Shown piece after piece: positions 20,673 through 32,800 of a stretch of DNA of 64,000 bases. The notes beneath the pieces are model-generated. The model saw only the letters and a list, made by a program, of their open reading frames with translations. It ran no database searches and was not told the DNA's origin. The position numbers were made by a program, and so were the translations under genes. This DNA is from Ischnura elegans (Eukaryota; Arthropoda; Insecta; Odonata; Coenagrionidae), in the NCBI RefSeq assembly GCF_921293095.1, contig NC_060253.1, positions 98,907,073 through 98,971,072 of the forward strand. Direction: 5' to 3'. Each line of letters begins with the position of its first letter. Position 1 is the first letter of the stretch.

Positions 20673-22259
20673 CAGTAAAATATCTGTGTTTATCCATACA
20701 TAATTATGATTGAAAAGGGAAATTGATAATACTTTGGAAAAATGATAACTGGAAAGAGAAATGTTGACATTATATTTGATGAGAAATGAATATATACAAA
20801 TAAAATATGAACAAATACAGAACTCTTAAGCATGAAATCTGTCTGAAAAACATTGAAGATTTAAAAGAGCGCCCCAAACACACAAAGCATCTACAAAATA
20901 TATATTTTCGAGATGTTAAGAGGGAGAATTAAATCAAAAGGCATTAAAAAAATATGTATATTTATATAATGCCTTAAAATAAGTATTAAAAATATGTCAT
21001 TTATATAATGCATTTAAAATATGTAGTCTACGATACTAGATAAATAATTTTCATCCGTTCGATGGTTAATTTTCAAATAGTTACAATGATAGGCACATAG
21101 AAGCACTGTATGGAGAAGCTAGTTTACGATAATAAGTTGTGTAAGAAAATGGTTTTGTCTTTGCTAGCATGCGTTCCTTTCAAATTCTTATGAAGCAGCA
21201 ATAAGAATGAGCAGAAAGAATGGGGAGGTCTTCTCGAATTCTAAATAAAGTTTAGTGCTGTGAGGGGCTATGAGGTAGACGATCCGGAAATATTCGAACA
21301 GCTTTAGAATTTGATTGTGCCGGTCTTTCTCCGAAAATCGTCCTTCACGCCGAAGAGGGAATTAGAGCGTCTGCAACGGCTTGAACCGCTATTTGCTGCC
21401 AAATTAGATTCCTTCTTCTCCTTCCGTGAATTCCGTACATTTACCAAACTGCTACGCTTATCTCACTATTTTAGAAACATGTAAAAGATTATACTGATAA
21501 TGAAGTAATGAAAAACCTTCTTCCTACCCATTTCTTCAGTTCAGGCGAAGAGCACGTTTGTGTTAACACGCATGAGAAATTTTCACATTCTCGGGCTAAC
21601 CAGCAAAAAAATATGCAAATCGAAATATTATGACATAGACTTTATTCAAAAAGGTTTTCAAAACTATACATTAACAATTTACAACTTATAGTTTTTAAAA
21701 GTTAAAATAATAATAATGTAGCATTTCAAATTAAAGCAATAATAATGGATAAGTGAAGATATTTTAGGAAGCATGTGAAATAGGTTGCAATAAAATATGT
21801 GCACTCTGAAATTTAATTCTCTATACAAGAGCAGCGAACACAATTTCCTGCAATTTAAAAGGAATTCAGTGTTACCCCATCGTAAACAATCGGAACAGTC
21901 AGAAGTCTTCTTTACAATGGCAATTAATAATGGAATTTAACTAATTTATTAGAAACAAAAGTTTCTACTGCAAATCAAAAAAATGTGGAAAAATATATAA
22001 ATATCGAATTGATTTTGAATTTGAGTTTACTCGACATTGCTTAAATATTATATCTCAAGTACAAATTCTCCAAACACTTCTCAAGACGTAAAATAATGCA
22101 ATCAGAACAACAAATAAAATACATACGAATGTCCTCGTTTCAATACCATGACCAATATCTGAGGCTACACTGACCGAAAGATCAGTTGCAATAATAATAT
22201 TGTAAGATGAAATAAAATTATCCACTTATGCCAGTTACTTCAATTGGATTATGTTAAAT
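20673..22259. other. non-coding AT-rich stretch with small tandem repeat
   Basis: At 20941-21027 a unit of about 40 bp containing TTTATATAATGC and AAATATGT is repeated twice. Nothing else was recognised. Confidence 0.4.
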
Positions 22260-22800
22260 AAATCTTCTTTACAGGGTGGAGAAAAATTTTGTCACGAAAT
22301 TTTATAACCTGGTTAGCTGATGCCAGTATGGACAAATGTTACGGGTAGTGCTAGGGTAGAAAACGACCCTTTTTTTAACTGCAAAAACTCCAAGCGAAGC
22401 GCTCCGATTGGCCGCGATTTTGCAGTGGGACAAACTCGCGGCCAAATTTGCTTCATCCTCCATATTCTTGATATTAGCTCTCGCATATTCACGCATAAGG
22501 AGAAGAACAACACAATGATCTTGACAAAAAATACCATGGCGGACAGTTTACTATCATTCTTTCAGTGATTAAACCCGAAGGTTGGTTTGGATAGGTGAAG
22601 GTTGAATAGAGCTCACCCTAGACCCTCGCCTTCAGGATAAGAGAACCAGTCACATTCCGTGGGCAACCTCGTACTTGGAGGATTTTGTTTGGATATTTCC
22701 GAGGGCATTACCGAGGCTTTTGGACCCGGGATTCTTTGATGATAATCCAAGTGATCTACTTACAAGACTAACACGCTCCCTTAATAGTCTCCGTAGCATC
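22260..22800. mobile_element. unclassified interspersed repeat plus SINE-like piece
   Basis: Positions 22270-22560 begin with ACAGGGTGG and include a GGTAGAAAACGACCC-type block and a GCCGCGATTTTGC/CTCGCGGCC segment. They look like an interspersed element but no matching terminal repeat was found. Positions 22570-22780 on the minus strand resemble the SINE-like piece at 1-180 (shared CCTCGTACTT.GAGGA.TTT and CCCGGGATTCTTTGATG-type B-box remnant). Family names are unknown. Confidence 0.35.
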
Positions 22801-23106
22801 CCTCAAAATATGTCTAACTTGAATTTTCTCAACATGACCGTGAATTCATCGCCATGACAACCCCGGATAGAACCTGCTGCGGTCCATAATTGAAGTGCAG
22901 TACATGAGACGGTCTGTTTATCAGCTTCCAAATATGAGCAGCAAGTATTTTAATGGGCTAAGAATATCAATATTCTTACAAAAATTCTTATAATAGTAAT
23001 TAATTGGCAGAGGGGCTTCCACTTAAGGTATTCAGATTTCTGGGAAAATAAGAAAAAACACCAAACCAAAATCATTTTATATTTTGATTTGTATAAATGA
23101 TATAAA
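22801..23106. other. spacer upstream of the LINE
   Basis: It is AT-rich. A perfect 12-bp inverted pair ATCATTTTATAT (23071-23082) and ATATAAAATGAT (23100-23111) sits exactly at the LINE 5' junction. Confidence 0.5.
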
Positions 23107-24885
23107 ATGATATATATAAATAAAAAATATAGGATGACTAAAGCCGCCACGAAGGAAGCGTTCAGGAATGCGTTCACGAATTTTAAAAGAAAAACACTAG
23201 TAGAGCAGTTACAGGATAACCCAAAAGCATTTTGGTCATATGTTAGGGAAGTTCAAGGTAAACAATCTACCGTATGTTCGCTGAGAAACGACAATGGAGA
23301 TGTGTTGACAAGCAGTTACGATAAAGCCAATTTATTAAATTCCTACTTTAAGAGCGTGTTCACGGAGCCTTCCGAAAACTCACCCGGGACCGATGACAAT
23401 CCCTGTATTCATAAGATGCCAGCTATTGACATTAGTACGCTCGGAATAGAAAATATATTGAAATCGCTTAGTCCAAATAAATCACCTGGTCCAGACGAAA
23501 TCCCTTCTCGTGTATATAAAGAACTAGCCTCAGAACTTGCCCCCTACTTGCAGTTAATATTCAGTAAATCCATCAAGCAACACGAAGTACCTAATGACTG
23601 GAAAATCGCTAATGTAACGCCTATATTTAAAAGTGGAGACAAGGAACAGCCATCTAATTACAGGCCGATATCTTTAACGTCCATCTCTTGCAAAGTCATT
23701 GAACACATCGTAGTCAGCTCGGTAATGAAACACCTAGACGCGCAAAACTTATTAATGGGAAATCAACATGGATTCAGGAAAAGCAGATCGTGCGAAACTC
23801 AGTTAGCGCTTTTCGCCCACGATATTTTAGTCTCCGGGGAAGACAACATTCCAGTAGACGCGATTTTTCTTGATTTCAAAAAGGCATTTGATAAAGTACC
23901 CCACGGAAAGTTAATATTAAAACTGAAATCTTATGGTCTAGACGAAGATGTCATTTCCTGGATTAGAGAATTTTTGAGCGACCGCGTCCAGAGAGTAGTA
24001 TTAGACGGTGCAGTCTCCAATGAGGTTAGAGTGACTTCTGGCGTTCCTCAGGGTAGTGTCATTGGCCCACTCCTATTCCTTCTTTATATAAACGACATTG
24101 GCGAAGTAGTGCAGAGTAAGTTACGATTATTTGCAGACGACGCTGTAGTTTACAGAGAAATTCGTTCCAGCAAAGATATAGATGAACTAACGAATGACCT
24201 TGCTGCTATCCAAGCTTGGTGCGATGCTTGGCAGTTAGAATTAAATTTGGAAAAATGCGTCGTAATGAATTTCTGGAGGAAGAATAACTCCCTACAGCGT
24301 AACTATGTCATTCGGGGCGCGCAGTTAAAGGCAGTTGAATCTGTGAAATATCTAGGGGTTAGACTCAATAATGATCTATCGTGGAATAAACATATTCGAG
24401 AAATAACCGGTCAAGCTAATCGTAAAATGGGTTTTGTCAAAAGAATATTAGGAAAGTGCGACGACAAAGTGAGAGAAATTAGCTACTTTTCCCTCGTTAG
24501 ACCACATTTGGAATACGCTGCCAGTGTTTGGGACCCTCATGAAAAAGGCTTAATAACAGAGTTAGAACGCGTGCAAAGAAGAGCTGCCAGGTATGTGAAA
24601 GGTCGTTACGATAGTCTTGTTAGTGTAACTGACCTCTTAGATAAACTCGGATGGGAATCTCTGTGGGACCGTAGATTGAAAAATAGACTAAACCTTTTAG
24701 ATAAATTCAAGAGCAGTGTCTTTTCTGACGAAGTTAACCATATCTTGCGGACGCCAACGTACTACGGAAGATCAGATCATATAAATAAAATAAGAGAGAT
24801 AGATTGCAGAACAGACAGATTCCGAATATCATTTTTTCCACGATCAATAAGAGATTATAACGGCAGCAATAGAACGCGTAAATAG
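23107..24885 (+). CDS. LINE reverse transcriptase (5'-truncated ORF2)
   Basis: The 592-residue product is an RNA-directed DNA polymerase of the CR1/L2/Jockey-like group, which copies element RNA at a nicked target. Motifs in order are: linker with NPKAFWSYV (38-46), NKSPGPDEIP (124-133), PIFKSGDKEQPSNYRPISL (172-190), HGFRKSRSCE (221-230), FLDFKKAFDKVPH (254-266, first catalytic Asp), SGVPQGSVIGPLL (311-323), LFADD (341-345, catalytic Asp pair), LNLEKC (379-384) and VKYLGVRL (413-420). The C-terminal domain ends in FFPRSIRDYN (576-585). All catalytic aspartates are present and no stop or frameshift occurs. The N-terminal apurinic endonuclease is missing. The first nine or so residues probably come from flanking DNA, so the annotated ATG is not the natural start. 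Two decayed relatives are at 8545-9592 and 63615-63797. Confidence 0.93.
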   Translation: MIYINKKYRMTKAATKEAFRNAFTNFKRKTLVEQLQDNPKAFWSYVREVQGKQSTVCSLRNDNGDVLTSSYDKANLLNSYFKSVFTEPSENSPGTDDNPCIHKMPAIDISTLGIENILKSLSPNKSPGPDEIPSRVYKELASELAPYLQLIFSKSIKQHEVPNDWKIANVTPIFKSGDKEQPSNYRPISLTSISCKVIEHIVVSSVMKHLDAQNLLMGNQHGFRKSRSCETQLALFAHDILVSGEDNIPVDAIFLDFKKAFDKVPHGKLILKLKSYGLDEDVISWIREFLSDRVQRVVLDGAVSNEVRVTSGVPQGSVIGPLLFLLYINDIGEVVQSKLRLFADDAVVYREIRSSKDIDELTNDLAAIQAWCDAWQLELNLEKCVVMNFWRKNNSLQRNYVIRGAQLKAVESVKYLGVRLNNDLSWNKHIREITGQANRKMGFVKRILGKCDDKVREISYFSLVRPHLEYAASVWDPHEKGLITELERVQRRAARYVKGRYDSLVSVTDLLDKLGWESLWDRRLKNRLNLLDKFKSSVFSDEVNHILRTPTYYGRSDHINKIREIDCRTDRFRISFFPRSIRDYNGSNRTRK

Positions 24886-25144
24886 ATTGCATGACTTGTA
24901 GTGTAGCCTACTAACCTATGTAAAACTTACTGCATGTTTCTGAATTTCTATTCTATATTCTATTTCTAACAGCATATAGTAGTATAGTTTGTTATTATAC
25001 GGGACGTTTCTCGGACGGTGTGGTGTGCATGTGGGAGTCCAAATGCATGCTGCATGCTGGTGATTGATCACCCCCTGCCAAACACCCTAGAGGTGGCTCG
25101 CAGGGTAATTTGTAGATGTAGATGTAGATGTAGATGTAGATGTA
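23112..25144 (+). mobile_element. 5'-truncated non-LTR retrotransposon (LINE), group B
   Basis: This copy holds the reverse transcriptase frame (23107-24885), a 3' UTR (24886-25110) and a TGTAGA hexamer tail of 5.6 units (25111-25144). The tail is preceded by a TGGTGATTGATCACC stem-loop (25058-25072). The usual upstream endonuclease and ORF1 are absent, so the copy is 5'-truncated and not autonomous. Many other pieces in the window end in the same stem-loop and tail. The uninterrupted frame suggests a recent insertion. No convincing target-site duplication was found. Confidence 0.93.
25111..25144 (+). repeat. TGTAGA microsatellite tail
   Basis: About 5.6 units of TGTAGA form the 3' terminus of the LINE. 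Shorter versions end most other LINE copies in this window. Confidence 0.95.
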
Positions 25145-25179
25145 TTGAGGGGTTGCTTCGAAATTCAACCATCATGCGA

Positions 25180-25310
25180 CAAAAATCGATTTTTCCAGGA
25201 CACTTGCAGAATTTCCTGAGTTTTCCCGGAGAATTTCTAAAAGACTGAAATTCCCTGAGTATTCCAAGTTTTCCTGTTTCCAGGTTACCAGTCAACCTGA
25301 ATGATAGCAA
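25180..25310. repeat. unclassified CCTGAG/TTCC-rich repeat
   Basis: It contains a quasi-periodic string of TTTCCAGG, TTTCCTGAG, TTTTCCCGG, ATTCCCTGAG and TTTCCAGGTTA blocks, then an A run. It looks like a degenerate short-period interspersed repeat lying 36 bp after the LINE tail. The identity is unknown. Confidence 0.35.
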
Positions 25311-26589
25311 AAAAAAAATTATGCAGAGGACGATTTACATACAGAGGAGATTTTTATTTATAGAGTCGATAATGTTAATGATGACAACGAACTTTTTCAT
25401 TTTTATGAAGGTATGAAATTTAAATGCGTAAAAGCATTCCTTGCTTGTCTCTGATAAAACTTAAATGTAACTTAACAATTAAATGTAATATGAATCTCTG
25501 TCTCATAATGAACGGTTAATCTTAGTACGCTATATTATAATAGGTAGTCTCGTTATGTATCTTGTACTGGCCATTATTCAGAAATATGATAGAAATAGTG
25601 AACAGTGACCTAGATAATCCAGTGTGATGATCATCTGACCGAAATACGTTTTAATATATGCACATAGGTAAAATTGTTTTCAATTTAAACGCAAAAAATA
25701 GCGGTGAAATTGTTTTAAAATTTTATCATCAGTTTATCAGTTTCTAGCAGACAATTGTCAATTACTCTTGACACTTTAAGCAAAACAATTTTATTTTTGC
25801 GTAACATCGTTCGAATTGATGGAGAACGGTTTCTTTTGACATCGAAATGTGATATATGCAGGATAACCTTCTGGTTCCGAAATTATCATAGAACCTATCT
25901 TTTTTGACTGACAATTGCAAATATAAACAATATATTGGCATTTTAAACAATCAATGTACATCTAGTATTAATAAAAATGGATATTTAGCACATATCACCG
26001 AATTAAGGAATAAGTACGTGCCCCATCAAAGACTCCATCGATGGCCCCTATTTTAATTGAAAAATCAGATTACGATTGAAGCTTTTGCGCCAAGGACCTG
26101 TTAAGGAGGCTAATTGCTTCAGCGTAAAGCATCACTGCTGAATAACACGCTATCAAATTTCGCGACTTTTACGTTTGGCCAAGGTTACTAAAAATTTTCA
26201 ATGTATATTCTAAGGTAAGGAAAAATTTTTGAAGCCATTACGAGGCATTGTTTGTTTCAACGTTAAAGTTGAGGGAAATTAGACTTACCGCTAGCCTTTA
26301 GATTGTATTTAAGAACACTAATTTATTCAGTTTCGATGCCATTTCACGTAGTAGCTGTAAATATTGGTTTCTTACTGTCAAAAGTAAACATCGTGGATTA
26401 CTTAGTATAAGATTGAAAACTACATAATTTGAAAAAATTCATATTTCGAGATTTTTAGTGATGTTTGCGCAACCATGTCGAGAACACTTCAACTGTGCAC
26501 TGCTATATTCTTCATTTATATTATAGTCGAGGTATTACATAGAGTTTTCATTCAACTAAATATATAAAACCACGTGATATTATTTTTCG
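25311..26589. other. non-coding AT-rich stretch
   Basis: Nothing was recognised on either strand. Confidence 0.4.
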
Positions 26590-28291
26590 TGCGTTACGCT
26601 TTCCGCCGATGTGGTGCGCCCCTTTAAGGTCCCGGGGTCAAGCAATTTTTTCTCCACGCAATTCCTACGGACGTCACGGTGATCTCAACGACCGACATGA
26701 CCGCCTCGATCCGAGCGAAAAGAAGTGGGAGTTTGGTTAAATTCACGCGTCTGAGAGGGGGGAGAGATATAAGAAAGAGGTTGGGGTCGAGCTCTTGAGG
26801 TGCTCCACAGGAAGGAAAAGTCGGATGACACCGTCGGTCCCCACACCATGGGGGCACAAGAGGAGAGGAGAGTGATGAGCTAGTAAGAAGCAGGTAAAGC
26901 AGAGGGAGTGGGAGAAGGCGGCGGGTAAGGTGGAGGGGAAGATTGAGCCACAACGGGGAGGGGGTAGAGCGCGCCCGACCGCTCCGGCCTCCGGTGAGGG
27001 CTCCCTCAGTCGGCCACAGAGAGCGGGTCGGTAAGGTTCCCTCCTCCTTGCCGTGGTCGTAACTTTCTTTTTTTCTCCCGAGAGAGCACATGCGCGCGTG
27101 GACAGCCCGACGTGGTAACTTCCCCCCTACTTCTCTTCCATCAGCGGGGACCGTGGAGGATAGGGTGCGGCACCGCCTGACCAGAAGGTGTCTATCCTGC
27201 CGTGTCGGACAAGTGCCCAAGTCTCCCAGATATTTTTTTTCGTGGCCCGAGTGCGGTGCCCCGCGAAAATCACGACTGGTCGAGAGGCGGCGGGATCAGG
27301 GAGCGGGCAAAGGCTGTGCCCATCCCGCGCGGCGAGAAGTGCCCCAGTGGGTGACCGGACGGTGTGGCGTGTTGTTGTGATTCCAAAACAGAAGAGACCG
27401 GTGCGCGATTGAACTGTGAAACGATTGGGACCTATTACACGGAAGACCCTGGATGGCGTTTTGAAGGGTGATCGAGATAGATACCTGAACTGACGTAAAC
27501 AGTACATCGACCGTGAACATTTGGAGCGCTTTTTGGGAATTAATGGTCAGTTTTCACAATTCTTACCATTTTATGAGGCAACACACAATTCAATTCAAAG
27601 AATATTTTTGACTGTACACCAAAAATCCGGTGAATCTGGTTCCAGGTCAGATATACGCAACAACATCAAGCGACGACGTGAAGGAACATTTTCATTGTTA
27701 TTTCTTATTAGTGTCCGCAAAGTGATAATATAATTGCACAAGGAGACATTCAGAGTACATTAATGAGTTTTATAGTGCGTGTATAAGTTAGCAAACATAG
27801 TGACCATCCATAAACAAAATCGAATTGAAGGATTTTACTGAAGAGTGATACAAGTGCTGCCGTTATATACATTCTACTGGAAGTAACGCGTTTTGAGGGG
27901 GAATTCTAACAACCAGAGTTATGAAGATTGGTGAATGGAGAAGAGAAGGTGTGAGCAAAGAACAGTGAAGTATTAAACCCTGGTCGTAATTCTAACCCGG
28001 TTTTTCCCACTGAACCGAAAACGGAGGCGTAATACTTTGTTGTCCCTCTTAGACCCGTTTACGTATGACGAGCATTGAAGTCTCCGCGAGCAACAGGTGA
28101 GCAGACCGCACGCGACGGGTGAACCGATATCCCCGCAGAGGAGGAGGGCCTCCGGCAGGACAAAAGCCACTTGCCGCCGCCGCCGAATCTCCCGACACCG
28201 TCCCGGGCGGAGCCGGTGAACCACTCTGCGCGGCCGGCCAATTTAGGGGAGGCGCGACTCCGACCAGCCCAGATACCACAACACGGCAACG
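26590..28291 (+). promoter_or_regulatory. CpG-rich block, candidate promoter and 5' exon
   Basis: GC and CpG content rise sharply from 26590, peak near 26940-27330, and again at 28040-28290. The middle part (27400-27960) reads like a long untranslated leader: no extended frame, A/G-rich, few ATGs. The block ends in CAACG followed by GTGAGTA, a strong splice donor with the intron starting at 28292. Overlapping frames of up to 198 codons on both strands are compositional and lack domains. This suggests a non-coding first exon of a host gene whose coding exons lie outside or further right. No TATA box or transcript evidence was found. Confidence 0.35.
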
Positions 28292-28300
28292 GTGAGTACA
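28292..28300 (+). other. candidate splice donor
   Basis: GTGAGTACA follows CAACG at the right edge of the CpG-rich block. Five to six consensus positions fit (GTGAGT). Confidence 0.4.
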
Positions 28301-31300
28301 ATGAGGGTGTCATTTTACGTGGGTTCCCGTAAGGCACGTGGCCGAAAAAATCCTGCCAAAGATCGCCGATTCATATTGATTTGTATGCGATTTTATGCGT
28401 CACGAGTGTTAAAAAAATATATCGTACTGCGCACTTAATTTTGTTTCATGGCTCTACTACATGTGTTCCGATCGGCTTGCAATCATCATCAGGTATAATT
28501 GTGCCAGTATTTTTTTTATCATTTGATTTGCTGTTCCATGATATCTCCCCGGAAGAAGTCGGCTATGCTCCGTGTCATGTAAAAAATTTGTTTAGGTTGG
28601 TTATTCTCATCTGGGGTTTTTAGGAATGACAATGTTTACGTCTAGCATGTGGCCGCAAGAACCCTAATCAGACATGTGGCTAGATTTTTATTTCGAATGG
28701 AGGGCATTAGTATATTACAAGACCCTTATTGAGATTCCGCAAGTGAGCTAGTTTCGATGGAGTATTGCCCGCTGCATTGAGCGATTTACGAAAATTTGCG
28801 TTATAAAGTAATTTTAATAAGTTTTTAAAATAATTTATAACTCACTCACTGATGTTGTTATGAGTTGTTTGCATACGATGCCTTTTTAGGAAGCCACAGA
28901 AATTTTGGAGTGTGCTTTAGCATCATCTTAGGCAACGTGCCTACCTCAGGTGTAATTTTACTTGATTAATTTGTGATATACCGCGTATAGCTAAGTTCTT
29001 TCTAATCACAATGAAAATGTATTGCATTAAATATTTCTAAACAGGGAGATGGTAGTACTTCCATGTTTTCGTCGAGCATTTGACCGCAAAACTCAGATAA
29101 TTATATACACCTTGTTTATATATGCCAGTGATTTACTCGTATTTTTAAGCGTTTATTGACGAGAAAATGCGTGGCACAATGTTTTAGTTGTACACCTTGG
29201 ATATAGAAGTATATCAATATTCATCCCTCGCCTACAGTAAGTTCAGTAGGAGAGAATATTTTTTCTATGATTTTGACCATTATTTATCCCATTGTTCTAC
29301 GGCGCTTCTGATCGCGAAGAAATCTTATCTAAGAGGTGGATGCATTTTAATGTTTACGTCGACCACGTGGCATCAATAACATTGGCTTGGGACAGTAATT
29401 TTGTTGTTTGTTTATGACACTAAGTTTGTTGTGCATTTCAAATGTTCTGGTATTGTATGAAATGTTTAGCATTGCAAAGAATGGTATTTGAATTGGATAA
29501 AGTTCACCCAATGAAATAAAGTGATACTGAAATTGTAGTGACAAGTGACCTCGTTGCGTGGTAGTAATATTTCAATCCAAATATCAATCATGGGCTTGTG
29601 CTCAAGCTCATTATACAATCATGAGGATCTTCGTTCTAATCTCATTCGTCATTGTTTATTTACTTAATTTTTAAGCAAATAAAGTTAAGTAAATAAAGGC
29701 AAGTTTTATCTTACTTAAAGTTATCAATTATAAAATATTTTAGCTATACTGTCCTTGGAATAGTCAGAAAAAGAAAATTTTCTTAACTACTAGAAGTTCT
29801 TTCATCTGAACGCCTCTGCACGCCTTTCGCAAAAAAGAATGTAAGTATAGGCCCAGGTTTACTACTTATCTTTTATACTGCTGTCACAAATCAAAATTTC
29901 GAAGACGCGTACATAACGGGTACAGTTGGTAATAATCTGGGATATAAAAGTACTTCCATAACCTAGTTACAAATATAACGACCTACTCCTTTTGAACGTT
30001 GACCATGGTAATCTCTATTCTAACGATAAAAGTTGGTGAGGGTAAATATAAAAATAGAAGAGTTCATATCATTCTTTTAATGTTCCGTCGAGGCTAGTAT
30101 TAATTTACGTAGAATACGATTACGGCTTCCGCTCAGCGTTCTCAAAGAAAATATTTGTATTTACGGCAAATATAAATATAAGAAAACTTTAATTTGGTAG
30201 AATTATGTATGCAAAATTTAAAAGTTTCATATAATTTTATATCTAGCTCGCAACTTTATGCGGTACTTCACGGCACGTGGAACATTGTGCGAATCACGCA
30301 TTGAAGAAAGTGCTGCCGCATCGATGTAATTTTTGAAATAAAGGCATTCTAGCGCAGCATAAAATAAAAAGATAGCCATCTGAAATTTTAAAGAAATCAA
30401 ATGTCAGCTGAATCACAATCTAATAGTGAAAGTTATTTTCTTTTTGTAACTTAACCTCCATTAAAATAATGTGTCAATGCAAGTTCTGACTGACTCAGGG
30501 TGACTAATTCTCTGCATCAACAAAACAATCTGCACATTTGACGTAACGGGGAATTAGAACTAAACAAACTAGATCCAACTTGAATTACTTTCAATGTAAT
30601 TCGCTTTTAATTCATCCAATTTTCGATATTATTAGTTTTGTCTTTCCTTGTCTATTCTTATAATTTCCTTCATGTGCTTGTAATTTAGCCATATCAATCT
30701 AATTGGTCAACTTATAATTTTTAAACAAAAGTATTTTACAGTAATAATGATTTTATCCTGATACTAATAATGATTTAGACTTCAGTCAATATTTCAATTA
30801 ATGTCAATGGTGGTCTAGGAATTACTTTTATTCTATATTGATGCTTACTCTTTTTCGTGGCAAAGGAAGGCACCGGATGTTTTCTTTGAAGTGGATTTTT
30901 ATCAAAATTATAATTTTACTTTCATTATTTTGACATCAAAACGAGATTATATGTTCTCACAGACACAAATTGCTTTGTGACGAGGTTTAGCCTTTATTTC
31001 CAGCAAAAGAGTTAACTGGAGCAGCATTAGATCATTGAAATAATTGCCTCTAGAACCTCAGCAAGCCCATCCTAGTCTACTGCCTCACGTGGGCGTTGCT
31101 ACATACCTCCCAATCACCGATCCGATTATAACATGGATATAATCTGTTCATTAATTACTACTTTTATTAATTTAATTCAGTTTGTGTATACCAAAAATAT
31201 TTATATTATAGCTATCCCCCCGCAGTAATTGATATTTCGTTGAGACGTAATAGGTTTATCGAGGTAGGTTACTTATCAATAAAAGTGAATCAAACTTTTT

Positions 31301-32340
31301 AACAAGTTTCAAGTCGGAGCTATTGAATACAAAAGACAAGAGTGCTAGAATTTAAAAGCATTTGTATACTAGATTATCAAAGGCGTTCTCTGCTTATGGA
31401 GGACAAAATTCGATCTCTTTCTGAGTTGAATGGCCGCTTTAGAGAGTACGGTATGATGTCGCACCTAATCTTCATTTTGAACCTTTGCGATATGTATTTA
31501 CTTACGTGAATCTCAAGTATACTCACCATTAGGGGAATTAATCGCCTTAATTCTCCAAAACTATAATATATCGCCGAAAGAGATGATGCGGATGTGAAGC
31601 CATGGATATATTCTCCTTTATTAATGAATACGTAGCCCAGGCAATAGTTACTTTACTGCGCAGACGGAAGGAAAAATTTTCATTTTAGCATAATATGTAG
31701 AACATTTACTTTTTTTGGAACATGATTTCGAATTTTTAGGACAGAGAACTGACTACAATTGACTATAAAAGTTCATGTCATTATACCATGAGGAGCTGAA
31801 AGTAACAACTAGGTGTGTGAATTTGTTTAATGAGACTGTAAATGACATATATCGCGAAGATAATTAGGTGACAGTGGCATGCTAAGGTAGGTATCAATTT
31901 TGAACTTTGGGAGCTGAATTAGAAAGCACCATTGTTTTAATTTTTAAATTGCTTATATTTTTATTTTTTTCTACGCGTATTTACCTCTTGGTTTTACTTT
32001 CTATGTAAAAACTAATTTCCTCTTCTGCTACATGGTTTTTCCTGCCTCCTCACTTTATCCTAACTATTGGACTTACCATTTATTTCCTCTCAAATTTATC
32101 CTCCACTTTGATGCAATACCCGGATAAGCGTGAGTTAAGATCCATCAATAAATACCAAAATCCATGATCGCAGGTAGTGTTTGGCGATAAAGATTAACAG
32201 AAAATACCGAATCCCTTGGATCCAGAAGCGAAGGGGAAGTAAAAATCGGAGATATTTAGAGGAGCTGAAGTAAATCCTGAATGACTTTTCGTTTCATGGA
32301 GTGGGAATGTAATCACAATAATATATCGCATGTAATTCAT
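28301..32340. other. non-coding stretch
   Basis: AT-rich. Three diverged copies of an ATGTTTACGTCGAGCATGTGG-like motif occur near 28630, 29062 and 29350. A 13-bp inverted pair TTTATTTACTTAA/TTAAGTAAATAAA lies at 29655-29697. No gene was recognised. Confidence 0.35.
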
Positions 32341-32345
32341 AAGAA

Positions 32346-32800
32346 TGCATAATTTTGAAAGCCCTTTAAAGATCAATGCAACACTCAAAACTAAATAAAT
32401 ACTTTTTATTCCTAATTTCAATAACTCATAAATACCTTATCAACTGGTTATTAATCTGGCCAATTTGAAAACCTGGTAAACCATAAAACTCTACACGCTT
32501 GACCTCCTCCCAAACATTTCCTGTTTCATTGCATTCTTCGTAATAAGCCGAGCTTACACATTCAATTCTTAATGCATACCTATGCATGCACCATTTTGAT
32601 CCCCCTAGAAACACCAATGTACCACACAGATCTAAATAAATACATGTTATTGCTAATTTTAATAAATACGCTACCAAATGGGTATCACCCCGGCCCACTT
32701 GAGCACCTGGGGAACCATAAAGTTCTACACGCTCAACCTTCCCCCGAAACATTTCATGTTTCAATGCACTCGTCGTAATAAGGGGAGCGTGCACATGCAA
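32346..32800 (-). repeat. diverged tandem duplication, ~235-bp unit
   Basis: Unit 1 (about 32346-32556) and unit 2 (about 32587-32795) share ordered blocks: ATTTTGA (offset 241), CTAAATAAATAC, AACCATAAA.TTCTACACGC, AAACATTTC.TGTTTCA, and TCGTAATAAG (offset 235). On the minus strand one 124-codon frame (32426-32800) runs through both units. The repeated peptide pattern VERVELYGSPG / VKRVEFYGLPG is 78 codons apart. No known domain was recognised, and it may be a repeat, not a gene. Confidence 0.6.

Noticed and set aside
26624-27220. 198-codon open frame (-)
   Set aside because: Its length follows from high GC; competing frames exist on both strands and no motif is recognisable.
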